A stretch of DNA of 50,032 bases, from NCBI RefSeq assembly GCF_913775985.1, contig NZ_CAJYMB010000031.1, positions 1 to 50,032 on the forward strand. The letters are read 5' to 3'. Source of the stretch: an uncultured Pluralibacter sp. (GTDB lineage Bacteria > Pseudomonadota > Gammaproteobacteria > Enterobacterales > Enterobacteriaceae). The notes beneath the pieces were generated by a model that saw nothing but the letters and a program-made list of their open reading frames with translations, did not search any database and was not told the DNA's origin. Position numbers and translations under genes: made by a program. Below are positions 1 through 7,953 of this stretch, in pieces (position 1 is the stretch's first letter; each line of letters begins with the position of its first letter).

Positions 1-978
1 ATTCTGCCCCTGACGCACGTGGGGCCCGGCCAGAAACAGGCCCGGAAACAGCGTCGAGCCGTCTTCCGGCGTCAGTTCCGGGTAGCCGGCCTCGCTCCAG
101 CGGAAGAAGGCCGACAGCTGGACAGCGCCGCCGCCCGGGTGAAAGCCGGTGGCCAGCACCGGCGGATGTGGGCTGGTCCACTCCCGGCCGTCTTCGGCGC
201 GTACCGTATAGCCCTGCTGCGGAGCTTTCTGGCGGCTGACGCCGCAAATATCGGCGTCCTCATAAATTTCCAGACGCGGATTTTTCATCGCGTCGTTCAG
301 GCGCATGCGGGTGTAGGGCGACAGCGAAATGCTGGGATCGCTGATGTGGTTAGCCGACCACGGCGCGGAGCGGGTCAGCATCTTCACGCTGGCGCCGTTT
401 TCCAGCAGGTTGACCGCGGCGTCAACGGCGCTTTCGTAGCCGCCGATCACGATATGCTCGCCGGGAGGACAGCTTTTCCAGCTGCTGACGTCCGCATAGT
501 GGCGGCACAGGCTGGCTCCGGAAAAGCCCTGACGATCCGGGAACTGAAACTCGCCGGTGGCCCACACCAGGGTTTTGGTTTCCAGCGTTTCGCCGGTGTC
601 GGTGGTTAAAAAAAAGTGCCCGGAGGCGAGCAGGGCGACATTGACCACCCGCGCCGGGGCCAGCACCGGGATGCGGTATTCGTCCACCACAGCCCGCAGG
701 TAGCCTGCGTAGCTTTCACCGCCGGGATGCTCTTCGCCGCTGAACAGTGCCGGCGAGCTGTCGGGCGTGACGGCGTTGAGGTCCACCGGACCGAAGGGAT
801 TGGAGAAGAAAGAGGGCGTAATAAAACGCGTCTCCTGCGGCCAGCGCAGAAACGAGGCGCCGATGTCGGCACTGTCGATCACCAGCAGATCCTGAACGGC
901 GGTGCGCCGCAGCATGGCGGCGATGCCGATACCCGCCGGACCGGCGCCGACGATAATCACTTCACGAGGTTGATTCAT
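1..978 (-). CDS. FAD-dependent NAD(P)H oxidoreductase, flavin-monooxygenase-like (C-terminus beyond window)
   Basis: The gene reads leftward and runs off the window edge, so 326 N-terminal residues are visible. A dinucleotide-binding GxGxxG (VGAGPAG, residues 10-16) follows a hydrophobic beta strand right after the start. A second glycine-rich nucleotide site (GGYESA) lies near residue 177. This two-Rossmann layout is that of the YpdA/CzcO-like group of small flavin monooxygenases and disulfide reductases. The start ATG at 978 lies behind a GAGG-type ribosome site. It is divergent from the LLM monooxygenase gene, with a 230-bp shared control region, so the two flavoproteins probably act on related substrates. 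The substrate cannot be told from the sequence. Family is fairly sure; specific role is unknown. Confidence 0.8.
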   Translation of the reverse strand, partial: MNQPREVIIVGAGPAGIGIAAMLRRTAVQDLLVIDSADIGASFLRWPQETRFITPSFFSNPFGPVDLNAVTPDSSPALFSGEEHPGGESYAGYLRAVVDEYRIPVLAPARVVNVALLASGHFFLTTDTGETLETKTLVWATGEFQFPDRQGFSGASLCRHYADVSSWKSCPPGEHIVIGGYESAVDAAVNLLENGASVKMLTRSAPWSANHISDPSISLSPYTRMRLNDAMKNPRLEIYEDADICGVSRQKAPQQGYTVRAEDGREWTSPHPPVLATGFHPGGGAVQLSAFFRWSEAGYPELTPEDGSTLFPGLFLAGPHVRQGQN

Positions 979-1003
979 AGCGCTCCCTGAGGTTTTACCT
1001 AAT

Positions 1004-1016
1004 GTTATAATATAAC
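1004..1016. promoter_or_regulatory. AT-rich palindrome and probable -10 region of the leftward FAD oxidoreductase
   Basis: GTTATAATATAAC is a near-perfect inverted repeat with GTTAT/ATAAC arms and contains TATAAT. It sits just upstream of the leftward gene start at 978. It could be a promoter -10 element, an operator, or both. No matching protein is known from the window. Confidence 0.3.
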
Positions 1017-1118
1017 GATTGTTGATGGAAAGCGTTTTACCCCGCGCTGTCAGGGCCGCAGGCGCGCGTTTCCGCGCGGTGGATACTCAAGAAATTTGAA
1101 ACATTGTGTTAAATAAAT

Positions 1119-1137
1119 GATATTTATTCTCATTTTC
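1119..1137 (+). promoter_or_regulatory. candidate Fur box upstream of the LLM monooxygenase gene
   Basis: GATATTTATTCTCATTTTC matches the 19-bp E. coli Fur consensus GATAATGATAATCATTATC at 14 positions by eye. It overlaps a 7-bp inverted repeat (AATAAAT/ATTTATT, 1112-1128). It lies about 70 bp before the LLM gene start at 1209. AT-rich DNA gives chance matches, so this is only a candidate for iron control of the cassette. Confidence 0.35.
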
Positions 1138-1208
1138 AGCAGTGTAGAGTGAAGGATTGCGGTGCAGCTTTCCCTGCCGCCCGTTTCTGCGAACAGGAAA
1201 AATATCTT

Positions 1209-2234
1209 ATGAAAAAGATCGGTTTTCTCTCCTTTGGCCACTGGACCCCGTCTCAGCAGTCCGGCACCCGCTCCGGCGGCGACGCGCTGCTGCAATCCAT
1301 TGATTTAGCCGTTGCTGCCGAAGAGCTCGGCGCGGACGGCGCCTACTTTCGCGTGCACCACTTCGCCCGCCAGCTGGCCTCGCCGTTCCCGCTGCTGGCG
1401 GCGATCGGTGCAAAAACGAAGCGCATTGAAATCGGCACCGGGGTGATCGACATGCGCTACGAGAATCCGCTGTACATGGCCGAGAGCGCGGGGGCTGCGG
1501 ATCTGATTGCCGGCGGCCGCCTGCAGCTTGGCATCAGCCGCGGCTCGCCGGAGCAGGTTATCGACGGCTGGCGCTATTTTGGCTTTGAGCCTGCGGAAGG
1601 CGAAACCGATGCCGATATGGCCCGCCGGCATACGGTAGAGCTGCTGGAGGCGCTGCGCGGAGAAGGTTTTGCGACGCCGAACCCGCAGCCGATGTTCCCG
1701 AATCCGCCGGGGCTGCTGCGCCCGGAACCCTATTCCGCCGGCCTGCGCGAGCGCATCTGGTGGGGCGCTATCTCCGACGCTACCGCGGTGTGGGCGGCGA
1801 AGCTTGGCATGAATCTGCAAAGCTCGACCCTGAAAAGCGACGAAACCGGCGAGCCGTTCCACATTCAGCAGGCGAAGCAGATCCGCGCCTACCGCGCCGC
1901 GTGGGCGGAAGCGGGGCACAGCTTTACCCCGCGAGTATCCGTAAGCCGCAGCATCTTTGCCCTGATGGACGATCGCGATCGCTACTATTTTGGCGCCAGC
2001 AGCGATTCCAGCGATCAGGTGGGCAACATCGACGAGAAAACCCGCGCCGTCTTCGGGCGCAGCTATGCGGCGGAGCCGGATAAGCTGATTGAGCAGCTCA
2101 ATCAGGATGAGGCCATCGCTGAAGCGGACACGCTGCTGCTGACGGTGCCTAACCAGCTGGGTGTTGACTATAACGTTCACGTGATTGAGTCCATCCTCAA
2201 GCACGTCGCCCCGGCGATGGGCTGGCGCGATTAA
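1209..2234 (+). CDS. LLM-class flavin-dependent oxidoreductase (luciferase-like monooxygenase)
   Basis: A 341-residue protein of the bacterial luciferase-like TIM-barrel family, which uses reduced FMN or F420 for monooxygenation or hydride transfer. The N-terminal strand KKIGFLSFGHW, the DGAYFRVHHFARQ block (about residues 45-57), and the GTGVIDMRYENPLYMAE and GGRLQLGISRGSPEQV blocks are typical of the group. The ATG at 1209 is preferred over an in-frame start 60 bp upstream because it follows an AGGAA ribosome site and begins directly with the barrel strand. It is the first gene of a rightward run followed by an Ldh-type dehydrogenase, an aldo/keto reductase and a DUF1349 protein. Fur-like sequence lies upstream. 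The family is secure; the substrate is unknown. Confidence 0.85.
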   Translation: MKKIGFLSFGHWTPSQQSGTRSGGDALLQSIDLAVAAEELGADGAYFRVHHFARQLASPFPLLAAIGAKTKRIEIGTGVIDMRYENPLYMAESAGAADLIAGGRLQLGISRGSPEQVIDGWRYFGFEPAEGETDADMARRHTVELLEALRGEGFATPNPQPMFPNPPGLLRPEPYSAGLRERIWWGAISDATAVWAAKLGMNLQSSTLKSDETGEPFHIQQAKQIRAYRAAWAEAGHSFTPRVSVSRSIFALMDDRDRYYFGASSDSSDQVGNIDEKTRAVFGRSYAAEPDKLIEQLNQDEAIAEADTLLLTVPNQLGVDYNVHVIESILKHVAPAMGWRD

Positions 2235-2312
2235 CCCTGTTTTAAAAGCGGCTTTGCTTGTGATTTAGCCAAAATCCTCGCAGGATAGGGTAAACCACAG
2301 GAGATAAGCATA

Positions 2313-3392
2313 ATGAATTCAGCAGGTAGCGAACGTATTCTTTCCGCCAGTGAGTTACAGCAGTTTGTAGAACGCCTCTGGCGCTGTGCGGGCAGCGAAG
2401 AGCGCGAAGCCCGCCTGATTGCCGACCATCTGGTGTCGGCCAATCTGTCGGGACACGACTCCCACGGCGTCGGCATGATCCCCACCTACATCCGCTCCAT
2501 TGCGGGCGGCTATCTCAAAATCAACCAGCACGCGCGCCTGACCAAAGATGCCGGCGCGGTGCTGACCTTTGACGGTCAGCAGGCCTTTGGCCAGGTAGCG
2601 GCGCGCGAGGCAATCGACGCCGGTATCGAGCGGGCTGCAAAACTGGGCCTCGCCGCCGTCGGCCTGCACAACGCGCACCATATCGGGCGGATCGGCTTCT
2701 GGGCGGAGGCCTGCGCCAGGGCCGGATTTATCTCTTTTCACTTCGTTAACGTTACCGGCGATCCGATGGTGGCGCCGTTCGGCGGCAGCGACCGCCGCTT
2801 CGGCACCAATCCCTTCTGTGCGGTATTTCCCCGCCCCGGACAGGCGCCGCTGCTGCTGGACTTTGCCACCAGCGCCATCGCTTTTGGTAAAACCCGGGTC
2901 GCGTGGCACAAGGGCGCAAAGGTCCCGGATAACGCGCTGATCGACAGCGAAGGCCGCGGCACCCGCGATCCGGCGGTGATGCACGAACCTCCCTACGGCG
3001 CGCTGCTGCCCTTCGGTCAGCACAAGGGCTATGCGCTGGCGGCGATGTGCGAAATTCTCGGCGGCGCGCTCTCCGGCGGCCGAACCACCTATACTGAAAC
3101 CCTGCAGGGCAGCCACGACGCGATTTTTAACTGCATGACGACCATTATTCTCGATCCGCAGGCCTTTGATGCGCCGCAGATGCAGGACGAGGCGCAGGCC
3201 TTTATTGACTGGGTTAAAGCATCACCCCAAAGCGGCGAGCAGGCCATTCAGGTGCCCGGCGAGTGGGAGGAGGGCAACCGCCGCCGCCGTGAGCAGCACG
3301 GCATCCCCATCGATCACAGCAGCTGGCGCGAAATCCTCGCCGCGGCGCTGGAGGCGGGGATGCCCGCCGACGAGGTAGAACGCTACCGTTAA
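2313..3392 (+). CDS. Ldh-family (malate/L-lactate/ureidoglycolate-type) NAD(P)-dependent dehydrogenase
   Basis: A 359-residue protein of the YbiC/AllD/ComC family, which forms a fold distinct from classical lactate dehydrogenases and oxidises 2-hydroxy acids with NAD(P). Family blocks are visible: SGHDSHGVGMIPTYI (about residues 49-63) with the catalytic histidine of the DSHG motif, GLHNAHHIGRIGFWAE (about 121-136), FGTNPFCAVFP, and LPFGQHKGYALAAMCEILGG with the conserved HKGY. The start follows AGGAGA with 6-bp spacing. The gap to the upstream LLM gene is 78 bp and to the downstream aldo/keto reductase 27 bp, so an operon is likely. The true substrate (malate, 2-hydroxyglutarate, sulfolactate or another) cannot be read off. 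Confidence 0.88.
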   Translation: MNSAGSERILSASELQQFVERLWRCAGSEEREARLIADHLVSANLSGHDSHGVGMIPTYIRSIAGGYLKINQHARLTKDAGAVLTFDGQQAFGQVAAREAIDAGIERAAKLGLAAVGLHNAHHIGRIGFWAEACARAGFISFHFVNVTGDPMVAPFGGSDRRFGTNPFCAVFPRPGQAPLLLDFATSAIAFGKTRVAWHKGAKVPDNALIDSEGRGTRDPAVMHEPPYGALLPFGQHKGYALAAMCEILGGALSGGRTTYTETLQGSHDAIFNCMTTIILDPQAFDAPQMQDEAQAFIDWVKASPQSGEQAIQVPGEWEEGNRRRREQHGIPIDHSSWREILAAALEAGMPADEVERYR

Positions 3393-3419
3393 TTTTTTCA
3401 TTCAACAGGAGTGACAGAT

Positions 3420-4379
3420 ATGAGTACACGTCAACTGGGCAACACCGGATTTTCCATCGTGCCGCTGGTGTTCGGCGGTAACGTTTTCGGCTGGACTATT
3501 GATGAAAAAACCAGCTTCAGCGTGCTGGACGCCTTTCTTGACCACGGCTTTGACAGCATTGATACCGCCGACGTCTACTCGGCGTGGGCGCCGGGCAACA
3601 AGGGCGGAGAGTCAGAAACCATTATTGGCCGCTGGCTGAAGGCCAATCCCGGCAAGCGCGAGCGCATTAAGCTGTTTACCAAAGTGGGGGCCGATCTCGG
3701 CGCTCCCGGCCACAAGGGCCTGTCGAAAAAGTGGATCGAGCAGGCGATTGAGGATTCACTGCGCCGCCTGAATACCGACTATGTCGACCTCTATTTCTCC
3801 CACTGGCCGGATCCCGAAACCCCTTACGAAGAAACGCTGGACGCCTATCAGGCGCTGCTGAAAGCCGGGAAAGTGCGCGCTATCGGCGCGTCCAATCTCG
3901 ACGCGCAGCAGCTCGGCGATTCGCTGGCGGCGGCTAAAAAACACAATTTACCTGCCTACCAGGTGCTGCAGCCGGAGTACAACCTCTACGATCGCGGCAG
4001 CTTTGAAGGCCCGCTGCGCGATCTGTGCATTGAAAACAATATCGGCGTCGTGACCTATTACAGCCTCGCCTCCGGCTTCCTCGCGGGCAAATATCGCACG
4101 AAGGCGGATCTCGCTCAGAGCAAGCGCGGGGAGGGCATTGAAAAATACCTGAATCCGCGCGGGGAGCGCATCGTGGACGCCCTGCGCAGCGTGGCGGAGG
4201 AGCACGGCGCGAAACCGGCAGAAGTGGCGCTTGCGTGGCTGATTGGCCAGCCGGGCGTTACCGCGCCTATCGCCAGCGCCACCAGCGTCGCCCAGGTTGA
4301 AAGCTTTGCGAAGGCCATCGCGCTGGCGCTGAGTCCGGCGCAGCGTGAGGCGCTGGAAAAAGCCGGTACGCAGGCGTGA
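3420..4379 (+). CDS. aldo/keto reductase
   Basis: A 319-residue NADPH-dependent aldo/keto reductase of the YajO/Tas-like group. The barrel begins STRQLGNTGFSIVPLVFGGNVFG. The catalytic tetrad is recognisable as the Asp and Tyr of DTADVYSAW (about residues 49-57), the Lys of KLFTKVG (about 84-90) and the His of YFSHWPD (about 124-130). The ATG at 3420 follows AGGAG with 8-bp spacing, which decides against the in-frame GTG at 3411. The stop overlaps the start of the DUF1349 gene by 4 bases (GTGA), so the two are translationally coupled. It likely reduces a carbonyl made by the other redox enzymes of the cassette, which is inference. Confidence 0.9.
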   Translation: MSTRQLGNTGFSIVPLVFGGNVFGWTIDEKTSFSVLDAFLDHGFDSIDTADVYSAWAPGNKGGESETIIGRWLKANPGKRERIKLFTKVGADLGAPGHKGLSKKWIEQAIEDSLRRLNTDYVDLYFSHWPDPETPYEETLDAYQALLKAGKVRAIGASNLDAQQLGDSLAAAKKHNLPAYQVLQPEYNLYDRGSFEGPLRDLCIENNIGVVTYYSLASGFLAGKYRTKADLAQSKRGEGIEKYLNPRGERIVDALRSVAEEHGAKPAEVALAWLIGQPGVTAPIASATSVAQVESFAKAIALALSPAQREALEKAGTQA

Positions 4380-4951
4380 GTCCGGACTACCGATGGCTCA
4401 ACGAGCCCGACCGCTGGCAGGCTGAGAACGGCGTGCTGTCGGTTATTACCGATGAAGGCACCGATTTCTGGCGCACCACCTGGTACGGCTTCGAACGTTT
4501 CTCCGGCCACTTCTACGGCTGCGATGTCGAAGGAGATTTCACCTTTCAGGTTAAAATCTCCGCAGAGTTCAGCAAGCTGTACGATCAGGCTGGGATCATG
4601 CTGGTGCAGGACGAGCGGCACTGGCTCAAGGCCGGAATCGAGTACAACGACGGGGCGCCGGCCATCGGCAGCGTGCTGACGCTCGGGCATTCGGACTGGG
4701 CCACCGGTCCGTTTCCCGGCCGGGCGGACACCTTCTGGATGCGCCTCACCCGCAAAGGCGAGAGCCTGCGGCTGCAGTACTCAGCCGACGGCAAAAGCTG
4801 GCCGCTGCTGCGGCTGGCCCACTTTCCGGACGCGGGGCCGTGCCGGGGCGGCGTGATGTGCTGCACCCCCGAGCGCGCGGGGCTGGCGGTGCGCTTTGAG
4901 GATTTTGTGCTGGGCGAGCCGCTGGATAAGGCGCTGCATGATTTAACGTGA
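4376..4951 (+). CDS. DUF1349 domain protein (concanavalin-like fold)
   Basis: A 191-residue soluble protein covered by a single DUF1349 domain. Typical blocks are FWRTTWYGFERFSGHFYG, the strand-rich DFTFQVKISAEFSKLYDQAGIML and WLKAGIEYNDG. The fold is a lectin-like beta sandwich, and the biochemical role of the family is not established. It uses a GTG start that overlaps the aldo/keto reductase stop by 4 bases, so it is the last gene of the operon and is coupled to it. A strong terminator follows at once. There is no signal peptide, which argues for a cytoplasmic role such as sugar or glycoside binding. Confidence 0.85.
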   Translation: MSPDYRWLNEPDRWQAENGVLSVITDEGTDFWRTTWYGFERFSGHFYGCDVEGDFTFQVKISAEFSKLYDQAGIMLVQDERHWLKAGIEYNDGAPAIGSVLTLGHSDWATGPFPGRADTFWMRLTRKGESLRLQYSADGKSWPLLRLAHFPDAGPCRGGVMCCTPERAGLAVRFEDFVLGEPLDKALHDLT

Positions 4952-4966
4952 CCCGTTTGAAGAGAC

Positions 4967-4992
4967 AAGCCTGCGGCAGCGCAGGCTTTTTT
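4967..4992 (+). terminator. rho-independent terminator of the oxidoreductase operon
   Basis: The stem AAGCCTGC / GCAGGCTT with a 6-base loop is followed by TTTTTT. It lies 16 bp after the DUF1349 stop and also marks the visible change from GC-rich to AT-richer sequence. Confidence 0.85.
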
Positions 4993-5180
4993 ATGCCAGC
5001 GTCGCAACGATGAAGCTAGCTGCTGGGCCGACAGGCCCTGAATAATCCAGGGTTGAGACGAATTGATGGAGTTTTTTAAAAGGGCAGGATTAAGTCTTAT
5101 TACACCTGACTCCGGGCTCCATTATCTTTTAAATTACATGCTGCGCTGTCCGGCAGCGGCCCGGTGCATCTGGCGGCGTC

Positions 5181-5344
5181 GATATTGCATCTGAGAAAGA
5201 TGACAAAATCACCGCTGTTGGCTCTATGGTGAGCGTGCAAGTAGTGTTGCTTAATGAATACAGGGCGATGATAGCAATGGTTATGAAGGAGAGCTGACTT
5301 TATATCGCTTTGAGCTATATAAAACGATCTGTATTACCGGATAA
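5181..5344 (+). pseudogene. possible remnant of an unrecognised gene with a frameshift
   Basis: From 5181 one frame reads protein-like (DIASEKDDKITAVGSMVSVQ and on) without a start codon and stops at 5297. From 5264 a second frame continues in similar style (DDSNGYEGELTLYRFELYK and on) to a stop at 5344. One frameshift near 5264 would join them into the C-terminal part of a protein. I do not recognise the family. The alternative is chance open reading in non-coding DNA. Confidence 0.3.
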
Positions 5345-5477
5345 GAGGTTGGCTTGAGCGAGGTCGCGCCTGTTGCTGGGCGTATTACGGATAACCTTCC
5401 CCCGCTGAAAACCGGGAGCTTAGTGTTTCATCCGGTACATAAATCGAAGATCCGATGTCAATTTTCCTGGTGATTCC

Positions 5478-5516
5478 GAATGAAATTTTCTTGCCATTTG
5501 ATAGAATTCATTATTC
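5478..5516. promoter_or_regulatory. two GAA-N7-TTC repeats upstream of the RpiR-type regulator
   Basis: GAATGAAATTTTC (5478-5490) and GAATTCATTATTC (5504-5516) lie 33-71 bp before the regulator start. They resemble, less exactly, the near-palindrome found before other genes of the inositol block and could allow autoregulation. Confidence 0.35.
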
Positions 5517-5548
5517 TATTATTTATACATTGATCGAGTGAGTGCCGC

Positions 5549-6403
5549 ATGTCTAATCATCAAACGCAACTGTCCCTGTTGCAGGACGATATCCGTAGTC
5601 GTTACGACACATTGAGCAAACGTCTCAAGCAAGTGGCACGTTACATGTTGGATAACAGCAATAGCGTGGCGTTTGATACCGTGGTTTCCATTGCCGAACA
5701 TGTTCAGGTACCGCCTTCCACCCTGATCCGCTTTGCCAATGCGTTTGGTTTCAGCGGATTCAATGAAATGAAGCAGGTCTATCGCCAGCATCTGATGGAT
5801 GAAACGGTCAGCTATACTGAGCGTGCACGTCTTTTCCGCGAGGATCCAGCCAATGGCCCGGAGAAGCCGTCAGAAATTCTTAACATGTTCTCTATGGTCA
5901 ATGTTCAGGCCTTGCAGCAGCTTTCCGCCCAGATTAAGCCTGAAGCGCTGGATAATGCTGTCGCGCTGCTATCTAAAGCTGAGACTATCTACGTTGTCGG
6001 CCTGCGCCGGTCATTCAGTGTGGCCTGCTACCTGACTTATGCCTTACGTCATCTGGAGCGTCGTGCATTTCTGATTGATGGACTCGGCGGCATGTTCACC
6101 GAGCAACTCAGCATGGTAAGCCCCAAAGATGTGGTGATTGCCATCAGCTACTCTCCTTACGCGCAGGAGGGCGTAGAGCTCGTGGAACTCGGTGCCAAAC
6201 AGGGAGCGCGCCAGATTGCCATCACCGATAGCCAGGTGAGCCCCCTTGCTGCTTTCAGTGACGTGTGCTTTGTGGTTCGCGAGGCACAGGTAGATGGTTT
6301 CCGCTCCCAGATCGCTTCAATGTGCCTTGCCCAGACGTTAGTGATGTCATTAGCACTCAATGGTGCGGGAATGGCTACAGTGCAGGGGCCGGAGGTCGGG
6401 TAG
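5549..6403 (+). CDS. iolR: MurR/RpiR-family regulator, probable inositol-cluster repressor (IolR type)
   Basis: A 284-residue regulator with an N-terminal RpiR helix-turn-helix (about residues 12-85; FDTVVSIAEHVQVPPSTLIR and FANAFGFSGFNEMKQVY) and a C-terminal SIS sugar-phosphate-binding domain (about 125-265; TIYVVGLRRSFSVACYL, VVIAISYSPYAQEGVEL, IAITDS). Proteobacterial iol clusters are commonly controlled by RpiR-type repressors whose inducer is an inositol breakdown intermediate. Position at the head of the cluster fits that role. The ATG follows a weak GAGTGAG site. The gene is monocistronic, with 266 bp before iolG. The symbol is assigned by context; the family assignment is secure. Confidence 0.8.
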   Translation: MSNHQTQLSLLQDDIRSRYDTLSKRLKQVARYMLDNSNSVAFDTVVSIAEHVQVPPSTLIRFANAFGFSGFNEMKQVYRQHLMDETVSYTERARLFREDPANGPEKPSEILNMFSMVNVQALQQLSAQIKPEALDNAVALLSKAETIYVVGLRRSFSVACYLTYALRHLERRAFLIDGLGGMFTEQLSMVSPKDVVIAISYSPYAQEGVELVELGAKQGARQIAITDSQVSPLAAFSDVCFVVREAQVDGFRSQIASMCLAQTLVMSLALNGAGMATVQGPEVG

Positions 6404-6549
6404 GTACTGTGCATGATCTGTAACAATTTCAAAGAAATTGCCGCAGCGCCCTAACTGGCGTGAAGTTTCCTTTATTACACCGCTCCTGAGGCTGTCACCA
6501 GGTAACACTACGCTGGCCAGCCTTCATTTCGTTATATGTAATCGCGTTG

Positions 6550-6595
6550 TTGGAGTTATTGTTTCATGGTAGTATAAATTGGAATTTATATTTCA
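6550..6595 (+). promoter_or_regulatory. iolG promoter with overlapping candidate repressor site
   Basis: A -35 TTGGAG (6550-6555) and a -10 TATAAA (6573-6578) are separated by 17 bp. The near-palindrome GGAATTTATATTTCA (6581-6595) covers the expected transcription start. On the other strand it reads TGAAATATAAATTCC, matching the sites before iolA, iolE, iolC and iolD. The position suits repression. Confidence 0.5.
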
Positions 6596-6669
6596 AATAT
6601 GCCCTGCATTGACACATTTAATGACAGGGCGATACAGCGATTTCGTTTTACAGCGATGCAGGAGTATCT

Positions 6670-7659
6670 ATGTTCAATATTGCGCTACTGGGGGCAGGCC
6701 GTATCGGCAAGCTCCATGCTGAGAACGTCGCAGCAAATAATGCCTCACGGCTGTATGCTGTGGTGGATCCGAACGAAGATAACGCCTGTAGCGTTGCACA
6801 CCTGTTCGGTGCCCGCGTTCAGACATTGCAACAGGCTCTTGAGGATCCCAAGGTTGATGCGGTACTTATCGCTTCTGCTACTAACCAGCATGCCGAACAG
6901 ATCGAAGCTGCTGCACGTCACGGTAAAGCTATCTTCTGTGAAAAGCCGATTGATTTGGATCTTGGGAGGGTGCGTGAGTGCCTGGCGGTAGCCGCACAAC
7001 AGCAGGTTCCATTATTCATAGCATTCAATCGGCGTTACGACCCCCAGTTCGTCCAGCTCAAGGCGCGCTTTGATGCCGGTGAAATCGGAAAAGCCGAGTT
7101 GTTACTGATCGTCTCCAGGGATCCGTCACCACCACCAATCGGCTATATTGGTGTCTCGGGAGGCTTGTTCCGCGACATGATGATCCACGATTTTGACATG
7201 GCTCGCTTTATTTTGTCTGAAGACCCCGTCAGTGTTTACGCGCAGGGGAGTAACTTGGTCGATCCGGCGATTGGTGATGCAGGGGACATTGATACTGCGA
7301 CTGTGGTGATGTCATTTCCTTCCGGAGCGCAGGCGACGATCGTCAATAGCCGTCGGTCAGGCTATGGCTACGATCAGCGCATTGAACTTCACGGCGCCAG
7401 AGGGCTGCTACGGGTGGACAATGTCCGCGAGGATACCGTAGAGCAGTGGAGCGCGGAGGGATGCATACGATCGACACTAAAGGAATCCTTCATGGAGCGT
7501 TATCGTGCCGCGTATCAGGCTGAATGGAAACACTTCGTAGACGTGCTGGCCAACCGCAGTGCAATTGGTTGCACGGGCCGCGATGGCGAAATGGCCTTAT
7601 TTCTGGCTGAAATGGCGGCAGAATCGCTGTCTACCGGTCGAAAAGCGATCATCGCATAA
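6670..7659 (+). CDS. iolG: inositol 2-dehydrogenase, proteobacterial type (Gfo/Idh/MocA family)
   Basis: A 329-residue NAD-dependent dehydrogenase that oxidises myo-inositol to 2-keto-myo-inositol (scyllo-inosose), the first step of the pathway. The N-terminal Rossmann motif is GAGRIGKLH (about residues 8-16). The catalytic lysine is K92 in CEKPIDL, and the C-terminal catalytic Asp/His block is IHDFDMARF (about 171-179). Length and motifs are those of proteobacterial IolG. The ATG follows AGGAG with 5-bp spacing. A second, B. subtilis-like IolG lies at 14466. The two together may cover different inositol isomers. Confidence 0.93.
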   Translation: MFNIALLGAGRIGKLHAENVAANNASRLYAVVDPNEDNACSVAHLFGARVQTLQQALEDPKVDAVLIASATNQHAEQIEAAARHGKAIFCEKPIDLDLGRVRECLAVAAQQQVPLFIAFNRRYDPQFVQLKARFDAGEIGKAELLLIVSRDPSPPPIGYIGVSGGLFRDMMIHDFDMARFILSEDPVSVYAQGSNLVDPAIGDAGDIDTATVVMSFPSGAQATIVNSRRSGYGYDQRIELHGARGLLRVDNVREDTVEQWSAEGCIRSTLKESFMERYRAAYQAEWKHFVDVLANRSAIGCTGRDGEMALFLAEMAAESLSTGRKAIIA

Positions 7660-7910
7660 GACTCTGCAGATCCGGGCGCACCCTGGTGTTCCCGGAATGA
7701 AGGGGCTGAACATAGGGAGCGTCAACAATCGCGCCTGTGCTTTGGCTGATCTCGGTTTCAACATCTTTTTCACTCCAGTGGCCGTCTTGCCAACACACTC
7801 AAAACAACAGAAAACCAGCCATTCCTGCAGCCGGATGTGGCCCATGCTGCCTATGATATCGAGCCTGGAGTATAAGGCGGCTACTTTTGACACTGCAGAG
7901 AGTCTGGACC
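7660..7910. other. spacer between iolG and the iolB terminator, with possible coding scraps
   Basis: About 250 bp without an intact gene between two convergent genes. A short rightward stretch near 7726-7800 reads RACALADLGFNIFFTP, loosely like the cobalamin-binding domain of methylmalonyl-CoA mutases (ADLGFDVDIGP), and a later one in another frame reads QPDVAHAAYDIEPGV before a stop near 7875. Either may be chance. Confidence 0.3.
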
Positions 7911-7938
7911 AAAAAAACGCAGCCTTTTGAGGCTGCGT
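7911..7938 (-). terminator. rho-independent terminator of iolB
   Basis: Read leftward, the stem ACGCAGCC / GGCTGCGT with a 6-base loop is followed by seven T residues. It lies 16 bp after the iolB stop. Confidence 0.88.
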
Positions 7939-7953
7939 ATGCCGATGGCGCTT

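Larger units (their letters stand above)
4993..5548. other. gene-poor spacer at the left edge of the inositol block
   Basis: About 550 bp with no intact gene, of clearly different base composition from the cassette to its left. It contains the possible coding remnant at 5181-5344 and, just before the RpiR-type regulator, AT-rich GAA...TTC repeats. No integrase, IS element or attachment repeat is visible. Confidence 0.6.

Noticed and set aside
3411..3419. In-frame GTG start for the aldo/keto reductase
   Set aside because: The ribosome site AGGAG includes this GTG, so the ATG at 3420 is the better start.
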